Position numbers and translations under genes: made by a program. 64,000 bases of DNA from Tubiluchus corallicola (taxonomy: Eukaryota > Priapulida > Priapulimorpha > Priapulimorphida > Tubiluchidae), in assembly GCA_030141605.1 (NCBI GenBank), contig JAQGDQ010000087.1:496001-560000 (forward strand), in the 5' to 3' direction. Under the pieces are notes generated by a model. The model saw nothing but the letters and a program-made list of their open reading frames with translations. It was not told the origin of the DNA and ran no database searches. Positions 1-12,800 of the stretch are shown here, one piece after another; the stretch's first letter is position 1; each line of letters opens with the position of its first letter.

Positions 1-652
1 GGAATGCATACTACGAATCTTTATGTAAGACAATGTATTTAATGAGTCCTTAAATGCTTCTACTGACTAAAAAATAACGAAATCCAAACTACAGCAATGC
101 GAAATTAAGTGTAAGCGTGACATTGAATTAAATGTCGACAATAACCACCTGTAAAACAATAAACGCATCAACCACGCCCATCACCGCGAAGGCCAACGAC
201 AGCAACAGCAAATAACAACATAATTATTACCACCTCACCAACAATGGTCACAAAAGTTTACCAAATGACACCATCATCACCATCTCGTCATCATCATAAT
301 CAGCAGCAGCAGCTGCAGCAGCATATTCGCCCACGATTGATAACTTTACGAGCTTCATATCGCTTGCTACACATGTACTTAATAACAGATAGTTTCATTC
401 ACAAATCGTTTATGAGTTATTATTAATGATGACAGACATGTGATTAATGATCCATAAAAAACATTTGTAGTCAATAGTCACTCTGTCAGTGATTAGCTTA
501 CATCCAAGGTAGCATCCAATGCCCGAGGTTAATTTACTGCATCAAATTACACCCAGCCTGGTTGTTGCTGGCAATCCAAAAACCATGCTAGCATCACGTT
601 AAAATTCTATTCAAAAATTGCTGTAATAGCTTTGAGTGATACGATCACTTAC
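1..652. other. Intron sequence at left edge
   Basis: This should be the start of the next HIF-alpha intron on the minus strand. I looked for the C-terminal degron (LAPYIPMDDD-like) on the minus strand and saw none. A CAG/CAA-rich patch lies at about 195-325. Confidence 0.5.
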
Positions 653-844
653 CGTAGCCGAACAAATCCCTGCAAAACTCTACGAATTCAGGTCCTAGTG
701 AGTACAACGATATACAACAGTCTTCAGACGACTCGTCCAAGCAATACTCATCAACGTGTTTATGCGGCATGATTATATCACAGTGTAACAGAGCTTCCAA
801 TAGATGATGCTCCTCAGCCTGGCACCTAGCACTGGAGATATTCA
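653..844 (-). CDS. HIF-alpha coding exon 10: region after the NODD
   Basis: An open phase 1-1 exon (acceptor TTTCTCAG, donor G|GTAAGT) encoding [20 protein letters not shown], then [15 protein letters not shown], and later [18 protein letters not shown]. Its middle aligns weakly with human [20 protein letters not shown], which follows the NODD, and its phase fits exon 9. I infer it belongs to the same gene. The conservation is too low for certainty, and a further small exon inside the 9.95-kb intron cannot be ruled out. Confidence 0.75.
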
Positions 845-3800
845 CTGAGAAAGTGAGCTATGGAATCCGCCGCCACCGCTTGCTTCAACCGAAGATTATA
901 TGACGTGCTAAATTTAGTTGGTTTTACGCAGGATTACACCAAAGAAACCCAGCAGGCATATATGGATAGGTCTCGCTACAAGCAGGTTCAAACTACTATG
1001 CACGTGCTCACCTATGGACTTGTATACGCTGATCACATACCTGATTATTGATAAGCAACCAGTTATCAAGGGAGTGTAAATCTGTTCGATACACACCAAG
1101 TCTCACCTACGAGGCTGATCCATCAATGCCATGAAATCAATAGTGCTCTACTGTTTTGCAAGAAATGCACGCAGACGAATCGTTAAAATGGGTATTATTC
1201 GAATTTCAGTGAATTCACTGTCCAGGTACGAATTTTTCTGCAGCTCAAGGTCGTTTGCAAAAAGCTATACTTATTCATATCTCACATGGCCTACTCTCGT
1301 TTAGTCGCAGCGAAAAATCGCAAGCACGTGAATTTTTAAATCATTAATGGCAGCAACTAACTACAGCCAGCTTGAACTTCAGATTTTTGCAGCTACAGGT
1401 AGCTGAACAGCACCACGTGTACATAAAATGCAGGCAAGTTAGCACGTGTAAATTGTAGCCAAGTGCGCATGCGCAATTTACATTCTTTACGGTCGTAAGT
1501 ATAAAGGTACTCTAGTCACTATACAACTCATGCGCGCTATTTTACGATTGGTGCATTTCTTCGGAAATCGATTTCGTAACCAGCTAAACGAAAAATTTGA
1601 GCGTCTTTAAAATGAACGTCTGGCCTTGATTTCATGAATACATGAACTGCTCTTCTGCGTGCCTCTTTCAGTGAAGCATCACAGTGGCCTTGAACAAGAT
1701 TTAATGGTTCTGTAAAAGATAATTCACCCTACTCCTGAATGCAAACTCTTGAGACCGGGGAGTGCTTTAAACAGTCGTTACTCGCCAAGCCCAGGCCATT
1801 CTTGACTGTTTTCCTTTGCAGCAAAAACGATGGATGTACTCAAAATACAGCAAAAATTTAAACAAAAAAGTTTAGGAGGAGAGAGCGAGAGACAAAGAGG
1901 GGGAGAGTGTTTGTGTGTGAGAGAAAAGGGGAAGAGAGTGAAGAATGAGGAGAGAAAGAGGAGAAGAAAGAAGGGCGAGAGCGAGAGAAAGAGATTGTCT
2001 TCCACCTAGAATCGCAAAAATGCCTTGTCAAAACACGCCAAGGTAATAGCCAATGGGTATGTCGCACAAGGTAACGGGCACGGAAAGAATGTTATACACT
2101 AGGTTGTGTCAAGGCATACCACGGTAACGGGCACGGCACACCAGGATAAAAAAGTTAAATGCGCATGTCCGCTGTACTGCCCTATTTTAATACCGAGAAC
2201 AAGTTGTAGTTTATTGCGAGTGAATATTAAGCTACGGTTAAACCAGACTCTTTTCCTCACTTTCCTTGACTCCTTGAGTCATTATAGGAAGTAGAAAAAA
2301 ATGCTGGCAAAATGCCAACCGGAAATGCGACCCTGTTTATCTTTTTTGCTACTAATATCAAACAGACAACTTTATTCTTGCATCTGGCTAAGTTACCTCA
2401 CACAAAATACTAACCATTGCTGATTAATGTCTTGTTTATTAATGAGTTAATCAATATGAATTTTTTTCATTATAGTACGTATCGAGTATTATGTGAAAAT
2501 GTTTTGTAGGTGCACTGTATTTTTAACACATTTTGTTACCCAGTAAATCCTAAAACATTTCTAAATAGCTTAAAAGCTTGACAGAAAAGTCGAAAAAGTA
2601 CTTGTTGGATTTAATAAATTTTTAAGTGAGAAATTTAAAGTACAGAGTGGAATACAGTTCAATTCGCGCATGTAACTAGATTTTTGGAAAAAGGAAAACA
2701 CAAATAGGTGGACAAGTTTGAAGACGAAAAGGGGCAACAAAGCTGCTTACGTCTTGAGGCCTATCCCTTTAAAAGATCACACACCGTGTATCCTGAATAC
2801 TTGCGAGAGTAAACATTTAGCTTTCCAAAAGCACATTCCAAGATTAGCATACAACGCTTCAATATAAGGCCAACCGACAGACAGGCTTTGTGTGTAGATG
2901 ACTGGTAGCACAGAAAATTGATGAGTTCATAAATTTGTAAACTAACAAACACATGAAAGCAGTGCTAGGTTAGAAAGACAGAACAAGATGTGCACCTCAA
3001 TTGGGACTCGAACCCCAGGCCTTCAGTTTTCCGGGCGGATATGTTAGCCACTACACGGTTATGTATGTAAGGAAAGTATCATTTCAAAAAGAACACAAAG
3101 ACTATCTAAACGGAAGATAGGGATTAAGATAAATTCCAAGCGCAGTTTCACATTTTATTTCACTGAATAAAAGGCCAGTCCGGAAAAAACCCAATCGCTA
3201 ACACGCCATAAACAGTAAGTAAATAGCGAATTTTGAAGTAAGAAAAATTGTGTTTAGCATCTTTCAATGGCAATACAAATTAACATCAGTTTACCCGGTT
3301 TGACTTACATCTCACTTTTAATTCCTGTAATTCAACTACAGATTTGAACTAACTACACGCAGCGCTTTATATTAAACAACAATTAACCTAATAAGAAACA
3401 AGCTGAGGAAATTTTTGTAACGTATGTATATGTAATACAATTCATAAGCATGAGGTTCAATAACTTTAAAGTTGCATTGCAACTTGTTGCTGCACCTTCA
3501 GTGGGCAAAACTGGATACATACTATTCATCACTAGCTGAGGGGATCCGGAAGTGTCGGGCCTCCTCAGATTTTATATCTACAAGCTTTCGATTTATCCGG
3601 ATTCCCTGACAGAAATTTTTACACAGCGTCAAGAATGATATGTTGCGACATACACGCGCAAATATCAGAGTTCAGGTCGGCTACCAAAAATACGCACGGT
3701 TGTTGAGATAGCGGCTGCTGACGTCAATCGATCAGCCGGTCGCTGATTGGCTGACAGCGACACACCTCTCTTTCAGCCAGTACAAAGTACGCGGCAGGTC

Positions 3801-6800
3801 AGTTTGAGTTTCTCAAGTAGGGTTTAAGCAGTCAGTAATATGCACACTATTGATGCGTCTTATCAAGCATGGCAAACTAAGGATGTAACAGCAAATAGTG
3901 CAGTAATTCAAGCCAAAACTCGAAAGTAAGCCCCCGTTGAGAGTGTTGATTTTCTAAACATGTCGCATTGGTTCAGTGTTTGTCTGCTTAACAACGTTAG
4001 TATTACAAGTAGAGTTCAAACTATCATGTACAACATTCTGACTGACTAACGACTGCTAACTGTTACAGAAGTTAAGCAAAAAATGGAAGAAAAGATTTGC
4101 GTATAATAATTTACAAACAGAAAGAAACGATGGTAAAAATAATCAGAATAGGACAGAGTAGCAGAGCATGGCAGGACACGGCATGGGAGTGAACGGGACA
4201 AGACAGTGCAGGACAGAGCAGAACAGGACTTGAGAGAACGGAAGAGGGCATGACAGGACAGGTAATAGCACATAACAGAGCTGAACATAATAAAATATTT
4301 AATAGAACGAATTATACTAGGGCAGGATAGGATAGGATAGGATAGGGTGGGGTAGGATAGAATAGGATAGGATAGAACACAATCGAAACAGACAGAACAG
4401 AACAGAATAGAAGATAATGGAATAGAATAAAAGGGAACGGAACAGAACAGACCAAAATAGAATAGAACGAAATGGAATGGAACGGAATAGAGTAGAATAG
4501 AAATAGAACAGAACAGAATGGCACAGTATGACACAGCAAAGCAAAATACAATAAAATAATGTAATTGTTCAACGTTTTTTATCACGGGCCCTGTCTTGAA
4601 ACCGCCAAAGATGAAAAAACCAAAGTTGTATTTTATCACTTGATTCATCTATTCAAAGAACACCAATGTTGCATAACGAAGACATAAGCAGCTATACTGT
4701 AGACTAATCCTACCAACATAAAAACTTGCTAGCCAAGAAAAAGAAACTCTAAACTTGTAGAACGAGTAAGAAGATAGGCCACAAGAATCAAGTGTGGCTG
4801 AGTAACCAAAATAATGTTTTGTGGCTCAACTGGAGAGATTAGTAAATATAGGCTAAATGAAACTCGCGTTGTCTATAAAACAAAAATAAAAACACATTTC
4901 ACATTTAATGAACCCACTAGATAAGTTAATTGTGGTGTTACTTATTCGTTTTTCTAAAATTAGGAAATTCTAAATTGGTATGTTTTATAAAATGAAGTGC
5001 ATAGAGTGGATTATCATTAAGTACAATACAATTAAAACTACATTTAATTACTGCAATCATGTAAAATGTAATTATAATGGGGTAACGAACCAAGAATTAC
5101 TGTGTTACCAAACTTTTTATGCAAGAAAGTATGCAAGGTCAAACAGACAAGAAAAAGGTTGCAATTAACAATAAAGGCTTAGGATTTTGCCTAATATTAG
5201 GCAACTTTGCCTAACTTTGACCAGACGGTTTAGCCTGGTATTAACGCGTCCGCTTTCCGTACGGGAAGTCGTGAATTCGAAACAGCGGCGAGAACAAAGA
5301 CTTTAAAAAATTGTACCTGCAGTTGCCCTGCTTGGCGCGTGGCATTTAGGATAAAAGTGGGATAATAACAGATAATGCTACGTAGTCGTAGATTGTTATT
5401 TACAGTCGGCGATAATAGCTCTTTGAGCTAAAGTTAATTGTTAAACCTTAACCAAGTCTTTAACTCTTTGGTTAAGTCTTTAACCAAAAACAGACTTTAA
5501 ATAGATAATATTATTATTATTTAATTATTTAATATTAATTTCCTTTAATAATTATGTGTAAACAAGCTTCAGTAGGTGCATAACTGCACGATCAACTGAC
5601 AAACGACGTGCTAACAGTCTAACAGACATGCTAACAGTCTAACAGACTTGATTCATTCCTTACACAAGTAATGGGCTTGGTCTCACTGCAAAAAAGCACG
5701 CGCAGACATTTTTACCATTTCTTTACAGCTCACTTTCGTCTGGTAGCGGCTTATTTATCGATTGAGCAACATCGGCTTCCATTATTAAATTTCACTTCTC
5801 GTCCCTAAAAATTCTACAGGAAAATGTCAGCCGAATAAGCAGCAGCTTCCAGGCAGGAAAAACATCAAGCTCCTAAGCAGCTGATAAGCGCAATAAAAAA
5901 CTGGCATTTCAAAACCAGCACGCCATCTAGCGTCCCAGCCTATTCCTCCTCCTTGCGGAAATCAGGACAAACAGATGATAGCAATAATACGGCATCGTTA
6001 TTTTATAAAAGTTTTCTGTTGCATTGAGGAATGTCTGCGCAGCACAAGTGGTGGCAATTTTACTGGAACAAATTTCAAAATTTCTCATTAATTCTTTGTT
6101 GGTAGTTAAGACAGTGCCAAAAGCATCTATGGTAATTAAGTTATTACACTGGAATTACGAGATTTTATTACACGGCCCGAAATTTTGCAAGCTGGAATCC
6201 AAAACCCAGTGGCAGGACTATTTAGTGTGGAGGGACTGTAACCTCTCTAATTATCAACCCTAACCCTCTAGGAAAATACTCTTAAACTATCGGCTTCTTT
6301 TGAACCACGGTTGATTGTGAATATATCGGGCGGCAATGTGAAAAAATGTGAAGACGTTTAGACTACAATAATATTAGAAACAAAATCCTACAAATCCCAC
6401 TTTGAAATTTCACAGCACGATATTACAGTGAATTAACCTTCTGCTTTCAAAGTAACAAGTTTAGAGTTTTAGTGGTTATTAAGTTATGGCTGAAAAGCTT
6501 TTGTTAAAAAATTAAATGCTGAAACAGTGCCTGTTAATCATTAATTGAAAAACAGCAAACGTATAAAACACTCAATACATGGCAGCGAAAAAAAATACGA
6601 AATCAACCAGTTTGTATCATGGTCTACCACTGAATATAAACCACTGATAAAGATTTGTTATCAAGAAAGAATAGGACTTGCACTTCTGGATTACGCTATG
6701 ATGCAGAGGAACGACAGTTAAAAAATTCTGAATGTTGGAACTAAATCTCTCTTAGAGAAGTAAAAAATTGTGTCAGCTGTTGGAAGAAGTGACTTCGTCT

Positions 6801-9800
6801 AATTTGCATTGAAAATGACGGACACATTGAACAGTTGCTGTAAATTATACTAGCAGTGACACAATTTTTTTCCAGCATTTGTGTTTTTTTTTACTTGTTC
6901 ATTTAAAACGTCTAAACTTTTGGACAAATCCAAAGGAAATGATCTAAAATCTTTGAGATTTATACATAAACGTCTGTGACATCAGCGTGGGTAATTTCCA
7001 AGCAATTCCGTTATTTTCTTCAAGTATGTCGTGATCAAGACTTCGGCACATTTCTTGTCCCACCTGATATTTTCCTTTTTGATCAGCGAAATAAACAGCC
7101 AGGTATCAATACGATGAAAAAAATCTGCTAGAGCAAATACTGAACCCATACATTCACTGAACAGCTTCAGCATTGGCTAACTTCAGCTGCTAAAAACATA
7201 TCACCGCTATTCTCGCTGCTTGGCCATTCTCCGCGCCAAAATGCGCATGTATCCATGTATCAAAGTACCTGTTTATATATACCTGAATTCTCTATCTAAA
7301 TAAACAATAAGCGATACCATGTGCTATATAACCAACAAGATCTGATAAAAGATTAATATGTTATTATACTATGTAGAGTAATTCGTGACGTGCTGCAGAC
7401 TACCTCGGGTAATAAAAAACCATTTACTTTTGAAGAGTAAAAGCTCAAAGCATAAAATTATGCTTTATCAAAATCAGGATTAGAGCGAGAACAAGGCAAC
7501 TATGGTGAAAAATATAATTTTGCTGTTATGTGGCAAATGTTTTGCATTGAAATTACACTACCTGCTGATAATATACATTATATGTACAACTAGATTATAA
7601 TTAAGTAGGACAGAACTGAGAGATATAAATGAAATACTAAAATTATTTATTCCACGGCTAACACTTAGTTATATAATAAATTCCTACTATTATCAAGTAA
7701 CTTTGAAGCAGCTTCAGCAAAAAAAGAAGAAATATGTAAAAGCCAAGCTTTTTCATCCTCTGCTTTAGTTATAACAATTGAACTGGACTGACATTGATCA
7801 CAAGATAGGATGTTAAGCGATACAATACGACACGATACTTTTTTCCAATGATACGATATCGATAATTTGTTTTTCAGATTTCAAGTAAATAAGCTTTTCC
7901 ATAGCTTCGTTGTGCGCGCGCACAGTTGCTGTAGGTCAAAGGTTAAATGTACCACAGCGACGCGTCTTAACTACAACCGTCACATGACATGTGGGTAAAG
8001 TAAAACCGTTTGTTCCATCAATTCAGTAACTTCAGTTGTTTTACGTGAACTTTACGTAATAATGCATTAGTCTGCGCGTGGAGCGATTTACTAGCAGGAT
8101 CTGCCTGGGACCATGAAAAAATGAACTAGATAAGGTTCTAGCTAACTGTTACAACATGTTAAAACTCCTACTATTACAATAGCATAGGCTGCGAGGCATT
8201 GTCATTTGTACACAAATGCGTGCCTGGTGCATTTAACCTTTGACCCTTTCACGAACTTCATCAATTGCTGGAACTGTGAAAAGGCTTATTATTTCGAATG
8301 GTAAAACTGATACTGATTGTGCAAGAAATCTCAGTGTATTCAAGCACCATACATTTGAAGACTGTTTCCTAATTAACGTACATACACATGTAACCTAAGA
8401 CAACAATTCTGTTCTTTGCTTAAGTTTTCACTTTAAAAGTTTAATAGAAAATGCACATTAAAGCATAATAATAATTTAAAAGGTGTCAAATGCAAGACAA
8501 TAGTGGACATATCCTGTTGAAATACAAACTAGGTTACACTGTACGCAAACGCTGCATAAAGATTACTACATATATATACATATAGATATATAACGATAAA
8601 CTGGAAGCGCCATCTGTGAAAGAAAAAACAAAATTTTAATCATCCGCGTTGCTATATCAACAAAAAGCAAAACCAACATACGAAATGACTTTAATTAACA
8701 GCAATAAAAACAAACAAAGCATGGCATTCGGTACCAAAACGACAACTCACGGTTTGCACGATAAATGTGCATAAAAATTAAATTTACAGAGTGCAAACAT
8801 TAACAAAATTTAACGCAAATATCGAAAGCGATGCACAGATTTTTTGCAAGCTCGTTGCTAAAAACAAACTCTTTCAAACAAAACGGCATTTTCAATTGAA
8901 GAACTAAAAACTTTACTGAAACGATGTTTACAAGGAATGCAAAACTTCTTAAGACAGACGGCTGCTGAAAGCATCAACACGACTTCCTATTGAAACTAAT
9001 GTCAGTCCCCAACACTTAATTAATACAACCACTGAAGCATTCAGTGCAAGTGAAGAAGTATTTATAACACAATTCCTTAGTAACTCCTGCATATGTGAAA
9101 ATAAAGGCGCATGTGCACAGTAATGGATGTCCTAGTTTCCGCCAAATGCCCCACAGGTGAGCAGAAAGAACATATCATGATCAGTATACTCATCACCATA
9201 GTAGAGTTTGATACAGGTGATATACTAACAAGCCTTCAATCATTAATGACAGAGTATTAGACGAGTATTCGACCAGTAACAGTTATTGTAGTTACGGATT
9301 TGCCCCTATGATCACGTAGTCATGAGCAAGGATACGAGTCTTAACATAAGGATCAATAGACAAAATCATCTAAAGGATTCTTATTCATGATAATCAGCCA
9401 CTAAGGACGTCATTATTTTAAATTAGTGTAATAGACATGATAATCACCTTGCAGTAATCAAATAGCTGAAAAAAGAAATAAAAACGAATTACGGAATAAG
9501 TTCTCATTTACTGAAATTTTAAAACGAAATTTGATTGATAAGAAATGCGAAAAAGTCATGACTGAACCTGGAATTGAACCAAGAGCTACACAACACCCTG
9601 CAAATCATGAAAGGTCTGCCAGCTCCTAAACCATTCCATGATTTCTAGGAGTTCATTTAATTTTTCCAAGTTAAACTATATCATTATTCTTCACCATCTT
9701 TCTTCAGACTTTTGGCCAAACTTCAAAGCTTCTAAAAGAGTTCTGACTCTTGCTTACTTTAGTAATTTATCAACAACCAAAACCACAACAACAAATAAGG

Positions 9801-12800
9801 AAAACTTCAGAATCACATGTAACATAAAATATGTTTAAAACTTAAAGTTAAAGTTCCAGTTTCTTAATGAAACAATTTGTCTTTGGACATAGCAGAAGGG
9901 TATTCACTTTCCAACCTCCGCACAGGTAATTTCTATGGAAAAACAGGTTTTCTGTTTGGTTATTATATGGTTATATTAGCTCTTCATCAAATGCGCTGCC
10001 TCATATGACTCTAAAACGACCTATAAGGCTTATTAGTCGGTGAATTAGTTATTGCTGAGAAAGGATGGAGGGGCAAATGACCTGTCATCTGCAGACGACT
10101 GATGGATACCTGCAGGATATCCGCAGCACACCTGTAATCAGTGTCTCAACTTTGTAATGAGCTTCATCCATCTTAGGCACACACAGGTAAATACAGGAAA
10201 CCAAACTTATGGCCGAGCATTCTTCCCAATACGATATGTACAAGCGAAGCTCCGGCCGCTTGCTGCGCATGTAAATAACTTGTGGAGATTTTTCCGCTTA
10301 AATGTGTGGATGGAATCAAAAATAGACGGCGTAAATATAGTGTATCCAAGTATAAATGGCTTAATATAAAGCATCAAGCACAGCAATGGAATTCGAAGCC
10401 CATGGTTTCGATAGACAACTCTTAAAATTTCGTCTCTTCATTCCCAACAAATAATATACTCTGTTTAAGAAAAATGTACAATTCTACAATTGCCGATTTC
10501 TGAGTACACTTACGCATGTCCACACAGGAAACTTTTTAGAAGTTTGAAGTTGAAAATGCATGTGCATCAACAGAAAACATAGTAAACCACGAAGACATAA
10601 AACAAAAGTGATTAAAAACAAAGATAAACATCAGGCTAATCTAAAATCTGTCGTTTTCTACATCCTCTTACTACATCCACAAAAACCAAAATGTAAAAGT
10701 GCAACGATTTTGATAATAAAACTAGTCACACAGCACCAACTAAAGTAAGAATAAAAGTATTTTTGGCATAATATTCCAAAATGTTTGTCAACTTACCAGA
10801 GGCTGGGTAACTCAGTGGGATACAGACATCTCCTGCTTGTGGTGCTAAATGTGTCAAATCTTCCGGTTCCTCTTTTACTACTAAAAAAACAATAAATCAC
10901 ATGTACAGTTGTACAGATAATAACATTTTTGTACATTCAGTGTGATGAGCACTTGATTAGTCATTTAAGAAACTTTCAAATAATTGTTGTATAAGAGCTG
11001 GCATTTTAGAATGTAAACAATTATTAAATCAGGGAATGTTTTGTAGACTTTCTCTTTGTATCATCAACCTAAAATCAGATTAAAATTTAATGAGTTAAAA
11101 TTGCATAAATATTGCAATTACTGGGTAATACATACTGTTGAATTAATTCAATTTTAGCTCATTTTAAGCAGATGATACGGACTTTAACAAATAACGCTTT
11201 AATTAGAACTAAAGATAAACAAAGTAATGTCAAATGCACAGAAGAGCAATACCATTTGGGGACAGAATTGAAAGTTTCACTTAAATGGGATAGCCAAATT
11301 ATCAGCAGTGTACCACGTAAACCCTAGGAGTAGTAGACTGACAAATTACAAATAAGAAAAATTAATCTTGAGACTAACTTCTCTTTTCAATTCACCTTAA
11401 GAAAAACAACACCAGAACCTATCCATAATGATACTTTTCTTGCAAAATAAAAAGCTGCAAACTTTTTTTAAATCTTATAAGAAGTGTTGGCATTAACCAA
11501 TATTTTTGTTGCATTTAATTTACATCTTTGCTACACTAACTTGGTCAGAAAATGTGTGTTGTGTGTGTGTATGCTTGTTAAAGCAACACAAATCAGATTT
11601 ACTAATCTAGTGACCATGTAAACGATTTATAAGGCAATGAAGAAAGAAGTTTAATCCGAAATCTTATAACGAGCATTAATTAGACCGCAGTCTTGCAGAC
11701 TGGATGGGAACAAGATTCACAACTTTTTCAATAATTATTACTGAAAATCATTATTGAAATCAAAAAAGATCGAATGCGGATAAAAAATAATCATGGATCG
11801 AATCTTTGCGGATTAGAATTAAGATCAACGTTAATCCACAGCTTTGATAAACAATATGAGCATCGAAGTGCAGTTGACTGTTTAGCAAATGTGAAACATT
11901 TTTTATTTTGTCGTGCCGATATTACCTAAATTCATAATTTTGTTTGTTCCCATTTTCCTGATGAAGTGCAGACTGCAACGCAGAACAAAAGATTTTCAGT
12001 TTTTTATTTACACGTTTTTATGGTAGCTGCATGTTTTTCAAAATGTAAATCATCGTTGCACAGGATTTGCTGAAAGATAATTCACTTCTATTGTGGTACG
12101 AGTTAATTTAGTAATTTTCATTTTCACTCTCCACTTCCAAAAGCAACTAATTGGCATGCCATTAGGTGTATTTGAATTGAAATTAGCTGTGAGATTGTAG
12201 ATATGAAATCTTGCGGATTGGGAACGGATCGCAGATTTGAGTTATTTCAGTGGCATATTTGCTGTTAATAGGAAAATGCAGATTTTGAGCGGAGTTTGGA
12301 TTCGAAAGTTTGCAGACCAAATTGTTCACAAATCGAGAAATTAGCCGATCCAATCATCTCTGTTAGACAATTACTCAAAAAACACACTGAATTAAAGAAC
12401 TAGAGATCATTATTCAAACATGTTAATCGAAAGTGGTGCTAACAAACCACTGGTATAGCAGTGTCTAGTTTTTTGCTGAATTACTGCTGTGTTTGCCTGT
12501 CTTGAGGGCAGATTTTTTTGTTATAATAGAATTCTGCCTGCCCAGTGTCTACAACAGACGTAATAGGCATATGATGATGATGATGATGATACAATTGTCA
12601 ACAAATATCAAATGCAATACAATGCCAAGCATTATATGCATTTCTAACAGTCTTTAGGCTGGTAAGAAATGTAGTTCTAAGCTATTCTGCTGCTGCAAAA
12701 AGTCAACTAGCAAAAGATCAGCTGACAGTCTAGCAGTGCAAATGATGACAATTAATAAAAGTAAATGCTCTATCGTTGCTGCTGGTGCCACGAAGCAATA

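Larger units (their letters stand above)
845..10796 (-). other. HIF-alpha intron 9 (9.95 kb)
   Basis: No further exon was found. It holds a purine-rich patch (about 1873-1995), three SINE-like pieces (about 3000, 5215 and 9545), the pentamer array at 4140-4545, a short 22-bp duplication near 5600 (tgctaacagtctaacagac), and an inverted TTAACCAAGTC/GACTTAACCAA-type motif near 5445-5490. An ORF at 10085-10270 on the minus strand ([12 protein letters not shown]) was considered as an exon, but its splice phase does not fit. Confidence 0.6.

Noticed and set aside
3000-3068. Functional tRNA gene
   Set aside because: The B box is good, but the acceptor and anticodon stems do not pair convincingly, and similar heads recur with different bodies.
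4046-4648. 200-codon minus-strand ORF and nested ORFs in other frames
   Set aside because: They are translations of the pentamer array: several frames open at once and only Ser/Phe/Leu/Tyr/Pro/Ile/Val-type composition.
10085-10270. Minus-strand ORF with [12 protein letters not shown], considered as a C-terminal degron exon
   Set aside because: It lacks LxxLAP, and the only nearby acceptor (CCTAAG) puts a stop in the required phase.
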